Assembly: GCA_026874595.1 (NCBI GenBank)
Contig: CM049311.1
Location: 72,524,453 to 72,588,452, forward strand
DNA from: Sipunculus nudus
Lineage: Eukaryota; Annelida; Sipuncula; Golfingiida; Sipunculidae
Length of the DNA: 64,000 nucleotides
Direction: 5' to 3'
The notes beneath the pieces are model-generated. The model made no database searches. It was not told the DNA's origin and was given only the letters and a program-made list of their open reading frames with translations. The position numbers and the translations under genes were made by a program. Positions within the stretch are counted from its first letter, which is position 1; each line of letters begins with the position of its first letter. This document shows, one piece after another, positions 25,016 to 36,476 of this stretch.

Positions 25016-25039
25016 GATGGATTATTGCAGAAACCATTT

Positions 25040-26805
25040 AGTCAACAGGATATAATTTATTCATGGATTCACCAACACTTTATCCTTTTGAAACAGTGTA
25101 TCATATTCGCTTTCTGTTGGATGAATAAGATATTGTTTCATGTATTTTACCAAGATTTGGTCATCATAGTAAAGACCACATATGAGATTTTGATGGCACA
25201 TACCCTTTATGATTTCAATATCAACTGAAAGCCAGCGTGTCAGACCTATTTTGCCTCATCCTCTCTATGAGCTGCTCTCAAGGATCTATGAATATAATCT
25301 AAGAAACTTAAAGATTCATCTCATAATGCACTAAAACAAGGTATCAAGTCTCACAGAAACCAAAGATGGTTAGATTCTAGTGAATTATGTATAAAAACAA
25401 ACCTTACCTATGGCATGCAAACTTTATAAAAGCACATTGTCAATAGCCTCAACTAAATTACAAGATAGGCATAGTATACAAAGTCAGAATGCCAAACTTA
25501 ATTTACAAAGACACTTGAGAGATTATTAAATATTGCACAGTCAATGAACAGGGGAAGATTTAGAGGGGTGCAGGGTGGGTGTGTAGGGGTAATATTGCAG
25601 GTCTGTAGTTTTATTAACTAAAATTTTCTTCAGTGAACAAATTTCAAGATTAAAGTTGAGAGTTGTGCATTTACAAAAAACTTTCCAGTTCCTCTAGGAT
25701 TTGTGTCGAAGAAATTAATTGCAATGGTGGACACATACATTGTCCATTGGACTAACCAGATGATAGACAACCTGGTGAACGAAAACACTGTCAATTTTCC
25801 CAACCAAATGATAAGTGAACTTGTTGGACACATACATTGCCCATTTGACCAAGAAAACTGTATGATGTCATCACCACTACCAGTAGTTCAGAAGTCAAAA
25901 TAAGGGAGATATGGCTGGAGAAGGTATAACAAGGGCGACGTGATTCTACAGAAATAATAAGGGATATGTGACACTAGATCCACATCTCTATTTGGATTCA
26001 ATCCAAGTTAAAATGATAAAACATCTTCGTTATACCAAGATCAATCATACACCAGGCCAGTGTAAACCTGTCCTCCCCTTTTAGTAAACTGACTAGCTGA
26101 CAAGCAAACAACTCAACTAGAACACAAACACACACAAAAATCCATTTTTTTGGTCAAATTAGGTAAAAATGATTAAAAGATACCAACAAATTGTAGTATA
26201 TAATATCTTGTAAAATCACAAAAAAGGTATAATTAGTAATCACAAAGGATACAAGTGATCAACCTGAATCAATTTCAATGGGATCTGTTACTGTAGCAAC
26301 ATTTTCTGATTAGAATGCCACCAGGGAAATCAGTGTGGAATTTCAAACTGGAATATGAATTACCAGCAAGAACTCTTGTTTCACTGTGATCAAACACTGG
26401 CTGGTAAACTAATTAACTCTGTCCTCCATGCACCTGTTACTCCAAAAGCTCTGCTAATTGGACCTAGTTGTTAGCAGGACACAGCACAGGCAGACTAAAA
26501 ACTACTCAGCTCCATTTATTTTCTTGCAATTAGGAGATACAGAAGTGTAGAGTAAATCCTGATTATGCTGTTCATACATAAGAGCTCTAGTAGTATATAT
26601 ATCTTGATTACATACCTCATGTAACTTTGTATTAATAATTTTACCCACATTTTCAATACAGTCCAATCTGTCTGACCACCTGTAAAATGTGGGCAACTGG
26701 CTATTATGACCGATGGATATCAGCCCCATAGGAAATTTTGTTATATTATCTATAGATACACCCTGTAAAATACAACCACCTGCATGGCTATTAAGGCAGT
26801 TTTTT
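25040..26805. other. unique DNA without recognisable gene
   Basis: No repeat end, RNA gene or convincing coding frame. Short frames of about 60-75 codons occur on both strands without recognised similarity. Confidence 0.45.
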
Positions 26806-26812
26806 TCTGAAA

Positions 26813-27970
26813 CAAGGCCTACAGGCCTAATGCAAACCTGTGTATTGGGAAATACACCAGGTATAATGCTTCAAAGCTGGACCATTACTTTTCATGTATA
26901 TGAACAATGCAAGTACTAAACATTTTAAATATATGAAATAATTACACAAACATCACTGCTGAAATTCTGGCATGGGTGCACACAACACAAAAATGATTGT
27001 AGCTGGCACCACCAGTCTTGTATACTTCGAAGCTATCAGAGATATACACATATGCCAATTTTCAGACTGGTATATCAAACCCTCCTGAGAAATAAGCAGG
27101 GACACACATTGTGCAAAAATTATTGTAGGTGGCACCACCAGTCTTGTATACGACAAAGTTATTCGATATGTATAAATATGCCCAATTTCAGGCTGATATA
27201 TCTAATTCCTCTGTAGAAATAAGCAGGCACATACACTGTGCAAAAGTCAATGTAGGTGGCACCACCTGTCTTGTAAATGAGAATACCATCAAAGTTGCAT
27301 AGGCAGGTCAAAATATCAGTCCAATACATCAAACTTCCCCAGAGATTGATACACTGGGCTGACAAGGCTTAGGTGAGTAAGGCAGTTGCCCCCAATGTGA
27401 CCTGTGACAAATTGCTGCCTCAAGCTACTGCACTGAATGAACTCTTGACCTGCACTTGGCTAGACTGAGTGAACTTTTGACCTGTACCTGGTTGCACTGA
27501 GTGAACTCTTGAACTGTTGCATAATCTGACACAGTTGGCAGTCTGCCAAAGCTATAAATAGATTCGGGCTGAACTCTGGTGCAAAATATGATGCAGTGAG
27601 CAGTCTGCGAAAGCTATAAATAGAATGCAGCTACTGCACTGAGTGAACTCTTGACCTATACCTGGCTGCACTTCTTCCAATCCTGGCACTGTGCCAAAAC
27701 TATTTATAGAGCTTACATCATCTTGGCTAATGGCCAACATCAAGGCACTGGCAATCTGCCAATGGTAAACCATGTGCTGCCATCTGAGCACAAGTGGTCC
27801 CTACTTAAAATACTGTAACTTTGATTTATTCTGTGCGATATTAAACATTTTGGCCACATGGTTTCAGAGAAGACGTTTTATGTAGCCCTCAGTCTGATAC
27901 AGGCACTGATGACCCTGTACAAAAAGGCCGATGCAGGTGGCGCCACCAATACCTCAATTTCAGATATGAC
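26813..27970 (-). mobile_element. Helentron-like family 1, copy c (5' truncated)
   Basis: The left end is CAAGGCCTACAGGCCT and then a subTIR variant, GCAAACCTGTG. Three box modules begin near 27002, 27126 and 27255 (spacing about 125-128 bp), followed by GAGTGAACTC units and one GGTGGCGCCACC near 27937. The opposite end with CACAGGTTCGC is missing; homology stops near 27970. Confidence 0.65.
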
Positions 27971-27974
27971 AGTT

Positions 27975-28690
27975 TCAGGATATTTTTTGGCAGCAATGTT
28001 CTTACAACAAAATTCAAGCAAGTTAGTCATGGCATGTCTTGGCAAGTTAGTTCTTGAACCCTAGATTTTGATTTGTATAAATTACAAAGGCCCTGCATTA
28101 TTAAGCAAATGAAAAGCTTATTCAACTGGATAGGAGGTCATTCAATATCATTATTTGAACCTGGTTCATTCTTGGCCAGAAATCTAATTGTGCTAATCCA
28201 AAATTGAGCATTTGACAAATATAATAAAAGAAGACTGATCATTTTACAATGTTACAAGTTCTCTTTATTTTGTTTCATATTAGCTCGTTACCGAAAGCAT
28301 GAAAATTGCCACTGATGTGCCTGCTCAGAAACTGGACCTGACTTTTTAATTAAATTTAGGTTCAAATTTGCTAAAACTGTGAACGGAATATGCATGTTTC
28401 AGTGAGGCAGCATATTTAGTATGTCCAAGCTATGATATTCTGGGGCCTTGAAAAGTTAAAATTCTTTAACTCAAACTGAAAAGTTTAATTACAATACATG
28501 CAACTGACTTAATATCAAGTCCAAGACTGAGTTACATATGGTGCAGCAGTGGGATCGGGAGAGTTGGTGTGGTAGCAAAATGCCCCATCCAGTTGTGTGA
28601 CCCTTGATATAGATTCCCATGTTCTGGGGACAGCTAGAACATCCCGGAGAGGGGTGAATGTAACCAGACACACAAAAATGATCCTACTAG
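27975..28690. other. unique DNA
   Basis: No supported feature. Confidence 0.4.
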
Positions 28691-28699
28691 TCTTACAAA

Positions 28700-28800
28700 T
28701 AAAGCCTGATGTATTAGCAATGTGGTAAAATGTCTGACATTATGGGTTTGAATCCACATTCGGACAAGTTTCTATTTCTATGTGTCATGTTTTGATAGTC
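28700..28800 (+). repeat. tRNA-like SINE head
   Basis: An A-box-like TAGCAATGTGG (28715-28725) and a B-box GGTTTGAATCC (28745-28755) sit at tRNA-like spacing. The rest does not fold as an intact tRNA, so it reads as a decayed tRNA-derived SINE head rather than a gene. Confidence 0.4.
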
Positions 28801-30245
28801 CAGAAACAAAAATTGTGAGAACAAAGTATATGCATCATATGGTGATGTGTATTTAATCATACATTTACAGTTTACATGAAACATAATGAGTGTCAGTTAA
28901 GGGATATGGCATTTACAAATTAGGACATATGCCAAAAAAGCACCATTTTAGCTTATTCCAGTAAAATGACGTCTGACCAATAACTGCATTGAAAATCTTG
29001 ATAAGGTTCAAATGTATACAGCATCTGAGCTGGCAATACCAACTAGATTATATAAGATTGTGTACTTTCTAATAACAACTACTATGTGGCAATTAAAACA
29101 ATTTCATTATAACTCAGCAATTTGGTAAAAATACCTGCATGTTTGATGAAGTAATGACAACATGAAAACACTGGGTTATGTGAATTTACAAATTTAGGTG
29201 TATTCTTTAATATCAATCAGATATAGTCTTTTGTTTCAATGCTTTACTAATGGCCTAATGCTAAGATTACTGACTATACAGCCAAATGATATCACTGCAA
29301 CAGGACTGATAGTCCCTGCAATGTAGTCGTCACATCTGTATGACTGAGATCATGTGAGTCAAAGCAGCCCCCCCCCCCCCCCCCCCAGTCCAATTTAAAT
29401 GCGTACCCAGTTGTGTTTTCAGTTCTATTCACTGCTAATGCTACAATGACCCAGTTTCAAGACTGGCAGGAGAGATTATGTCCAAAGGTTCCATATATGC
29501 CAAAACGGAAGTTCATAGCCCTAATGGCAACAAAACTTGCTTGTCTAAAGAGGGGCAATCCAGATGACAGATAGCTCGGATTGCTGTATATAGCTCAGCA
29601 TGACGAGCAATAATGGCCAGCCAAAAATGTAGCGATCATAACAGCAACAAAAGCCATATATTACAATGAAAAAGTGAGAGTGAACACAGGTGTACATCTG
29701 GCACAGACTGATGTATTACACAAGAAAATACTAAATTATAATAATGTGATATAATAAAATACACAAGACAAACATCAGTTACAAAAGGAGAAGTATTATT
29801 TTGTATGCTAGGTGTTGCTTAGTTTACTACCCTGTCTGTCTGGAAACAGCAAAACTGACACTGGGTTATGTTTTATTTTAAGACTCTTATATGAGTGAAA
29901 GTTTAAATATTTACACTGGTATATATCATTAATAAGTAATTAACTTTCAAATTTAACTAATGTGATTAAAGATGTAATGTGTACTGTTCATAATGTTCCC
30001 TTGATAACTGAAAGAAATTATTTGGTAAAGATTCTTAAATTTAAAACAGAGCAAAGAAAGGGCAGTTTTCCAGCATTATTGGAACTTTTGAACTTTTTTC
30101 TTTCATATGCCTGTCCATATTAAAATCTTCGATTTCTTTACAAAGTTTATAAATTTGTTTATTATTGAAAAGATGAAATTCACCTGTGGTATGAGGAAAA
30201 TCAGCTGCGAGTTAAAAAAAAACCTTTATTTTGCTTAATATGCAT
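28801..30245. other. unique DNA with a poly(C) tract
   Basis: No gene supported. Contains the C19 tract listed separately. Confidence 0.4.
29368..29386 (+). repeat. poly(C) tract, 19 C
   Basis: An uninterrupted run of 19 C. Confidence 0.95.
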
Positions 30246-30249
30246 CACA

Positions 30250-30375
30250 GTAGCTATAAGTTATAATTACCTTCAATATAAGTTATATTTACCTTCAATA
30301 AATGTTATATTTACCTTCAATATATGTTATATTTACCTTCAATATATGTTTTATTTACCTTCATTATATGTTACA
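30250..30375 (+). repeat. 22-bp tandem repeat
   Basis: About five or six units of ATGTTATATTTACCTTCAAT-type sequence, with variation at a few positions. Confidence 0.85.
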
Positions 30376-30601
30376 TTTCTAAGTAAAATTCCCTAACACC
30401 TTTCCATAAGGGTCAAAAAGTTTGTAAATATTTTCTTTCCCTGGATGGTCTCTTTTGTTTTCTGAAATCTGTTGTTATGTGACCTGAAAAAATACCCAGG
30501 AATCCAGTCCTACCAACTGGTATAAGGTGAAAGCTATGAGATGAAATTGGCTAGAAAAAAAAAATACATCTGGCTAATGAATGAGAAAGGAGAACACTTA
30601 C

Positions 30602-30850
30602 CTTGAAAAACCTCAGAAACCAACACACCAATTTAGCTGTCACCTTGAAGGAACTCTCAAACACGTTGCTCACCCCAGCAGATTTTGTCTGTACGAGCAC
30701 GCACTGCTGCCTACCCTGTAGTGCCTCCTGACAGCCACTGGGTCACGACAAGCATTGATGACTCTGCGCTTAGCGAGAGCACATGCTTTTCTAGCCAGGC
30801 ACAGTATTCAGCCAATGTCTATCTGGCGAATCAATGGGCCTAACGGAAGC
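30602..30850 (-). other. possible 5' (leader) exon with a consensus donor
   Basis: On the minus strand the sequence runs into TTTTTCAAG|GTAAGTG, a near-perfect splice donor with the exon edge at 30602. The roughly 200 bp upstream are less AT-rich than the surroundings and contain several CpGs. The frame open at the donor has an upstream in-frame TGA and no ATG, so this would be a non-coding leader exon if it is real. No repeat homology was noticed here. No transcript evidence exists in the sequence itself. Confidence 0.25.
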
Positions 30851-31490
30851 TTGGTACTTTAGTTATTTTGCACATTTATTTTGGCTTTCTCTCATTGATG
30901 CATGTGATCAATATCTCCCAGCACCCAAAATTACCATACCTATTCTTGAGTCAAATTTATATGAAACATTCACCAAGCAGTTTCTGGGGATATCAAGATG
31001 TTGTTCCTCCTGGCCTTTGTCAGGGTGAAACATAATTACAATATGGTCTCTGACAAGAGACCCTTCCAGCTGCATGTCAAATCTAATCTCTGTAACAACA
31101 AAAGTTTATGACAGCAACTAAGAACATTTCTTCACAGTCCATACCGTACCCCTTGAGTATCCTGCAAAATAAATTTTGACATTTCACACCCAATTTAGCA
31201 GACATGAACAGACCAAATATGCCAACCTTCATCCTAGATTACCGTCTGGTCCTAAATGTTCAATAAAACACTTTGAGGAAACTTGGAATGCAGGAAACCT
31301 GGCCTGTCATAACTCCACCATGGTTTTGCAGTCTTATTTAATACTTCTATTTCAGAAGGGATTTTTATCTTTTTCATTTCATGGAAACAAAAGATAAGAC
31401 AGTCATAACTGGCACAAATTGTCCTGTTTTGCATAGAAATGTAACCAATTATAGCACAACAGAGAAATGCACAATCAACAATATCTTATA
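30851..31490. other. unique DNA
   Basis: Only short frames without recognised similarity. Confidence 0.4.
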
Positions 31491-31495
31491 TGTAA

Positions 31496-32966
31496 CTAGA
31501 ATACGGGTAGTCGACAAGCGACTACGTGTATCCGCCAAAATCGGAGAAGGACGGGTAAAGTGAGGCATTGATTGAGTGGCAAGGGGATATAGAGTTACAT
31601 GTGTTAAATATTAGAATGGATCTCTGCCACATAAACATGATTGTAGGTGGCGCCACCTGTTATTTGAACGAGAAACTATCCAAGATATACACACATGCAA
31701 AATTTCATGTGGAAAAGTCAAACCACTGCAGAGATATGAGTGATTTTAACCCCAGGCAGATGAACAGATGGACACTGTGCAAACATGGTTGCAGGTGGCG
31801 CCACCTTTTGTTGTGTATGTTATAAAGCTATCCCAGGGCTACATTTGTGTAAAATTTTTTTCCAGATCGGTCAAACGGTTCCCGAGATATATGGGATTAT
31901 GTGTGGAGCGTTAACGTGAATGTAGGTGGTGCCACCTGTCACAAAATCGAGAAAGCTATCTAGGATGTATATGCATGCCGAATTTTAGGTGAATTAGTCA
32001 AACCACTGCAGAGATATGAGTGATTTTAACCCCAGGCAGATGAACAGATGGACACTGTGCAAACATGGTTGCAGGTGGCGCCACCTTTTGTTGTGTATGT
32101 TATAAAGCTATCCCAGGGCTACATTTGTGTAAAATTTTTTTCCGGATCGGTCAAACGGTTCCCGAGATATATGGGATTATGTGTGGAGCGTTAACGTGAA
32201 TGTAGGTGGCGCCACCTGTCACAAAATCGATAAAGCTATCTAGGATGTATATGCATGCTGAATTTTAGGTGAATTAGTCAAATCACTGCAGAGATATGAG
32301 TGATTTTTAACCCCAGGCAGATGAACAGATGGACACTGTGCAAACATGGTTGCAGGTGGCGCCACCTTTTGTTGTGTATGTTATAAAGCTATCCCAGGGC
32401 TACATTTGTGTAAAATTTTTTTCCGGATCGGTCAAACGGTTCCCGAGATATATGGGATTGTGTGTGGAGCGTTAACGTGAATGTAGGTGGCGCCACCTGT
32501 CACAAAATCGAGAAAGCTATCTAGGATGTATATGCATGCCGAATTTTAGGTGAATTAGTCAAATCACTGCAGAGATATGAGTGATTTTAACCCCAGGCAG
32601 ATGAACAGATGGACACTGTGCAAACATGGTTGCAGGTGGCGCCACCTTTTGTTGTGTATGTTATAAAGCTATCCCAGGGCTACATTTGTGTAAAATTTTT
32701 TTCCGGATCGGTCAAACGGTTCCCGAGATATATGGGTTTATGTGTGGAAACAGACGCACAAACGGACGCTGGGCAGAGACGAAAGGTCAGAGATCAAGGT
32801 CACTTGGTTAGGCACCAGTTCACATGTGACCCTATAATTTGTGTAAGTTTCAGAAAAATCTGTCCAGTAGTCTCAGAGGAGTTCTCCGGAAACGAACGCG
32901 GCGGCGGCGGCGGAACCCGGTCAAAAACATAGTATCCGCAAAACTTCGTTTTGGCGGATACAATAA
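31496..32966 (-). mobile_element. Helentron-like family 2, copy 1, with a 280-bp tandem array
   Basis: The left end is CTAGAATACGG, then a hairpin at 31507-31525 (GTAGTCG / CGACTAC) and the subTIR GTATCCGCCAAAA (31528-31540). The right end has a hairpin at 32932-32961 whose second arm is the inverted subTIR GTTTTGGCGGATAC, then AATAA. Between them are about four tandem units of 280-281 bp, each with two palindromic boxes, at 31645, 31793, 31924, 32073, 32204, 32354, 32485 and 32634. A (GCG)n-rich stretch (about 32896-32912) precedes the right hairpin. No coding capacity. The inverted sister copy is at 45648-47077. Confidence 0.8.
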
Positions 32967-32998
32967 CATTCAGAATCTATCCAAAGAGATTTTTTAGG

Positions 32999-33002
<4 letters not shown>

Positions 33003-33058
<56 letters not shown>
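33003..33058. repeat. (TA)n microsatellite
   Basis: About 56 bp of alternating TA with one G interruption. Confidence 0.95.
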
Positions 33059-33209
33059 GGTTATGGTAGAAAACCACAGGGGTTAAATATTTCCAATCAA
33101 AATCAAATTACTTTCTTTATTTCCATGGAACTGACTTATATGCAAATTAGCACCTGTTTTAAAGAATGGTGAAAAAGGTTAACACCAAGGTTTCTTAATT
33201 GCCAGGTTT

Positions 33210-33380
33210 ACTGGCTTCTGTGGTCTAGGGGTCAAGCATCAGATGCAAGGCTGCTAGATGCATAGTTGAATCTGAGCCAAGCAGAGGTGAGATTTTCCGT
33301 GTGTCCCTGTTATGTTTCTGGACCTTGTGGGTTTTTGCAGACGTGGTCTTACAGGAGGGCAGTCAGCAGGCTTTATGGGA
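33210..33380 (+). repeat. possible decayed tRNA-derived SINE
   Basis: GTGGTCTAGGGGTCAAGC resembles an A box, and a degenerate B box, AGTTGAATCTGAGCC, lies about 50 bp on. The following pyrimidine-rich stretch resembles the body of the 62.5-kb SINE only loosely. Confidence 0.25.
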
Positions 33381-33464
33381 AGGCCAATCCTCATTGCTGT
33401 GTTCAATATACAAACAAGGAAGTGTTGATCTGTGGAACAAATCTAGTATGTCACCCATCAATAT

Positions 33465-33790
33465 AACCTCTGTGACCTTGAAAACAGCATAAAGGTCATC
33501 TATATTCAAACTAGATGTAGCCCTTCATGAGTTGCTTCAATGCTGTGAGTTTGGCAACTGTGCCTCAAACTCTTTTCAGGTTTTAGCATTATCACCTATG
33601 TAACCTGGAAAAATGTGTCAAGCTCATCCAAATTCAAACCTTATCTAGGCTTTCATGAGTTGCATCAATGCTGCAAGTTTTGTGACTGTGCCTTAAATTC
33701 ATTTTGAGTTATTGCATTAATTAACATAATTTTGGCATTATCCCCTGTGTGACCTTGAAAAATGTGTCAAAGTCGACCATTTTCGCACAT
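33465..33790 (+). repeat. tandem repeat of 125-150 bp, about 2.3 units
   Basis: The block TGTGACCTTGAAAA / GTAACCTGGAAAAATGTGTCAA recurs at about 33471, 33598 and 33748. Between these lie paired CTTCATGAGTTGC.TCAATGCTG and AACTGTGCCT blocks. Ends of the parent element are not visible. Confidence 0.6.
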
Positions 33791-34281
33791 GACATAGCCA
33801 AGAAAGATTTTTACAAATCTGACCAGAACTCTGTAGCTGCTGTTATGTAATGTTCGAGCAAGCAAAGTTTAACTCGTGCAGTCAGTTACCAGATAAGGGT
33901 GTGAACAATTTTATAACTGCTTTATATCACTTGTCAAACATTGTGGGTATGGTTCCTGTAGTGTCCAGGAGTGTCAGAATATGTAAACAATGGCAACACA
34001 TAAACTGAACGAACTTTAACTGACCACCATCACATTGTAGCTCTCGCGAGACCATGTGAGACTTGAGTGTAAAACAAAAACCATGAACACAGAAGTGGTG
34101 CTAGCTCACGACATTATAGTTCCCTAAAAGACCAAATGATTAGAGATCGTCTCGTTGTGGAACTCAGAGATGCTAAACTATCATAGAGGCTGCAGTTGAC
34201 CCAGATTTGACACTTTAAAAAGCTGTCCTGCAGGCTAGACAGAGTTAAGTAATAAGAAAGCAACAGGCCACTGTTAGACAC

Positions 34282-34635
34282 TTGGTTCAAACTAGCTCTC
34301 TTGATGTAGATGCAGTGCATTCTAAGCAGAAGAAATCTCAGTGTGTTCCAAGGTATCAGTATAAGCCCAAAACACAAGTGTTTAGTCAGAGAAATGACAC
34401 TTCAAGCCGGCCATCACAGGTCAGTAAACAGAATGAGTGTGGTCAGGTGATGTGCCCAGCAAAGGACGCAATATGCAAGAGATGTTTAGGTGGTGGTAAC
34501 TTTGCGCGTGTTTGTAGGACTAAGAGAGTAAATGAGCTTGAATTACAAGAAATACCACAGATACAGAAAGATTCATTTCTAGGTCTAGTAACCGGTAGTA
34601 AGAAACAATCAGAGTGGACTGCACAGTATCAGTAG
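34282..34635 (+). pseudogene. gypsy nucleocapsid region with a mutated zinc knuckle
   Basis: An open frame of 117 codons without a proper ATG start, so it is a fragment of the gag frame. Residues 65-78 fit a retroviral-type zinc knuckle, C-X2-C-X4-H-X4-C, except that the histidine is asparagine (C65, C68, N73, C78). Upstream are basic, Q/S-rich residues typical of nucleocapsid flanks. The change would weaken zinc binding. The protease-side region follows in other frames around 34690-35035, where GSGSALLGRSAIQDL resembles the linker between protease and RT. Confidence 0.75.
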
Positions 34636-35039
34636 GTTCCACAAAAACACTGGTTGACTTAAAAATTATTCAGGTGCTGAAGTCACAGTGATACCAGAGA
34701 CAATATACAGTACAGACACATTTGGCCAGCTCTCGCCACCTGACAGAGTGTTGTATGGGTCAGGTGACATAACATTGCCCGTTAAAGGAAAGGTTTCATT
34801 ACAAAGTTGAGAGAGCTAGTACAGAACAAGAAGTGTATGTACTCAAAGGATCAGGAAGTGCTTTGCTTGGTAGGTCAGCTATTCAGGACTTAGCAATTCT
34901 TAACAGAATCAGAAATACAACATCTAAGAAGCAGTTCCAGCAAAACTTTCCAGATTTTTTAACAGGTCTCGGTGAAGTGGAAGGAGCGTACAAGATTAAA
35001 CTCATTCCTTTGCCTCTTATGGACAAAGTCAATTAAAGC

Positions 35040-35731
35040 AGAGCTAGAGAGAATGGAACAATTTTATGTCATAGATCCTATTGCTGAGGCTACAGATTGG
35101 TGTTCACCAATGGTCATCGCTCTGAATGACCGAATGTTGATTTAAGAATTTGCACAGATCTGACATAACTCAATGCTAGCATTATATGTGACAAAAACAT
35201 TTTGACTACTTTGAAACTATCAATAGCCAAGATTGCTGGGGCTAAGATACTTACCAATCTGGACTCAAACTCAGGATTTTGGCAACTAAAATTAGATCAT
35301 GAATCCTCATATTTGACAACATTCATCACGCCATTTGGGTGTTTCTGCTATCTACGTTTGCCTCATGGGAATTCATCAGCTCCTGAGCACAAGGAGTCAT
35401 TAAAACCCTTGATGGACTGGAAGGGGTAGTTTGTCTCGTAGATGAAATAGTTGTCCACAGAACAACACAAGCTGAATATGACCATCACCTTGAAGCCGTA
35501 CTTGCAAGACTTCAAGATTGCCATGTGACTTTGAATATCCATAAAGGCCAGTTCTCCCAGGAACGCATTGGATTTTTTGGCCAGATTATCATTTCAAAGG
35601 GCATACATCCAGATCCACAGAATATCCAAGCTATTATGGACATAATGGAGCCACAGAATGTCACAGAACTTAGGTTCCTTCGAATGGTCAATCACCATTG
35701 CAAATACCTACCAGATCTTGCCAATATTTAA
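35040..35731 (+). pseudogene. gypsy reverse transcriptase, frameshifted
   Basis: RT motifs are clear but split over frames: ELERMEQFYVI..ATDWCSP (35040-35110), the LDSNSGFWQLKLD palm motif and TTFITPFGCF with LP.G.SSAPE (35202-35385), then the catalytic loop in another frame. There the expected DD pair reads V-D-E (35438-35446), so one catalytic aspartate is glutamate. The thumb and connection follow at 35525-35731 (LNIHKGQFSQERIGFFG and ELRFLRMVNHHCKYLPDL). Gypsy RTs normally need both aspartates, so this enzyme would be inactive even without the frameshifts. Confidence 0.85.
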
Positions 35732-35989
35732 AAACCTATAAGAGACCTCCTTTGTTCCAAAACAAGTTTGAAACTGGGACAATGAACAGGAATTCTTTTA
35801 TCTAGAAATCAAGAAATTGCTCACATTGCCATCAGTTCTTACCTTAATGAAAAGAGACCATAGTGGCTGCCATTCATCATCATATGGGACCAGAGCAGAG
35901 CTGTGTCAGAAATAGCCAGAGGGACTTTTCAAAGCAGTCGCATATGTGTCCCACGCTTTAACAAGTAGGGAATGTTAATATGCACAGAT

Positions 35990-36476
35990 CAAAAAGAGGC
36001 CCTTGCGATCACATTGGCATGCAAAAGATTCAATGACTAACTGTTTGGGATGAACTTCCATATTGAAATGGACCATAAGCCGTGGTTACCATTGTTTAGC
36101 ACCAAAGACTTGGATGATATGCCACCGTGCATACAAAGGTTTAAGGTCAGATTGATGCGTAACAGGTTCACAATAGCTAGCTCATGTGCCTGGAAAAGAT
36201 CTCAACACAGCAGATGCCTTGTCATGGAATCCAGTCCTTCAGGACCACATAGACAACGAGCTAACAAGAAATACTAGCATGAATGTCGCAATGATTGTAG
36301 ACAACCTGCGTGTAACAGAACAGAGATTGCAAGAAATTAAAGCTGGGCAACCTGCAAATGAAACATGCATACAGCTCAAAGCCTACTGTGATGAGGGGTG
36401 GCCATGTGCTGCAAAGAACTGCTTAAGCCTCTCAATCATGAATTTCGCCATAGTCTATGACAATTTTGGGATTTAG
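35990..36476 (+). pseudogene. gypsy RNase H and linker remnant
   Basis: The frame at 36050-36180 contains FHIEMDHKPWLPLFSTKDLD and a following QRFKVRLMRNRFTI block, the C-terminal part of a gypsy RNase H. The next frame (36186-36476) has PGKDLNTADALSWNP, the conserved HVPGK.L..ADALSR-type segment, and then the linker that normally leads to integrase (a YCDEGWP motif). Homology stops near 36476; the integrase is absent. Confidence 0.8.

Larger units (their letters stand above)
33851..36476 (+). pseudogene. decayed Ty3/Gypsy retrotransposon (gag-pol relic)
   Basis: Gag, zinc knuckle, protease-side, reverse transcriptase and RNase H homologies follow in the right order on one strand but in shifting frames with many stops. 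Gag blocks appear at 33851-33960 (a FITALYHL motif) and 34126-34200 (IRDRLVVELRDAKLS). The element stops after RNase H and its linker; no integrase HHCC or DDE region and no LTR pair was found. The order and motifs fit the K02A2.6-like gypsy group common in marine invertebrates (inference). It cannot be mobile as it stands. Sub-regions are listed separately. Confidence 0.85.

Noticed and set aside
28700-28800. Intact tRNA gene
   Set aside because: A and B boxes are present but the acceptor and anticodon stems do not pair; kept only as a SINE-like remnant.
31568-32932. Open frames containing repeated GGAT motifs in the 31.5 kb array
   Set aside because: The motif is simply the translation of the GGTGGCGCCACC box; the same occurs in reverse at 45.6-47 kb, so these frames are repeat by-products.
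32951-33172. 73-codon frame with an alternating I-Y tract
   Set aside because: The tract is the translation of the (TA)n microsatellite.
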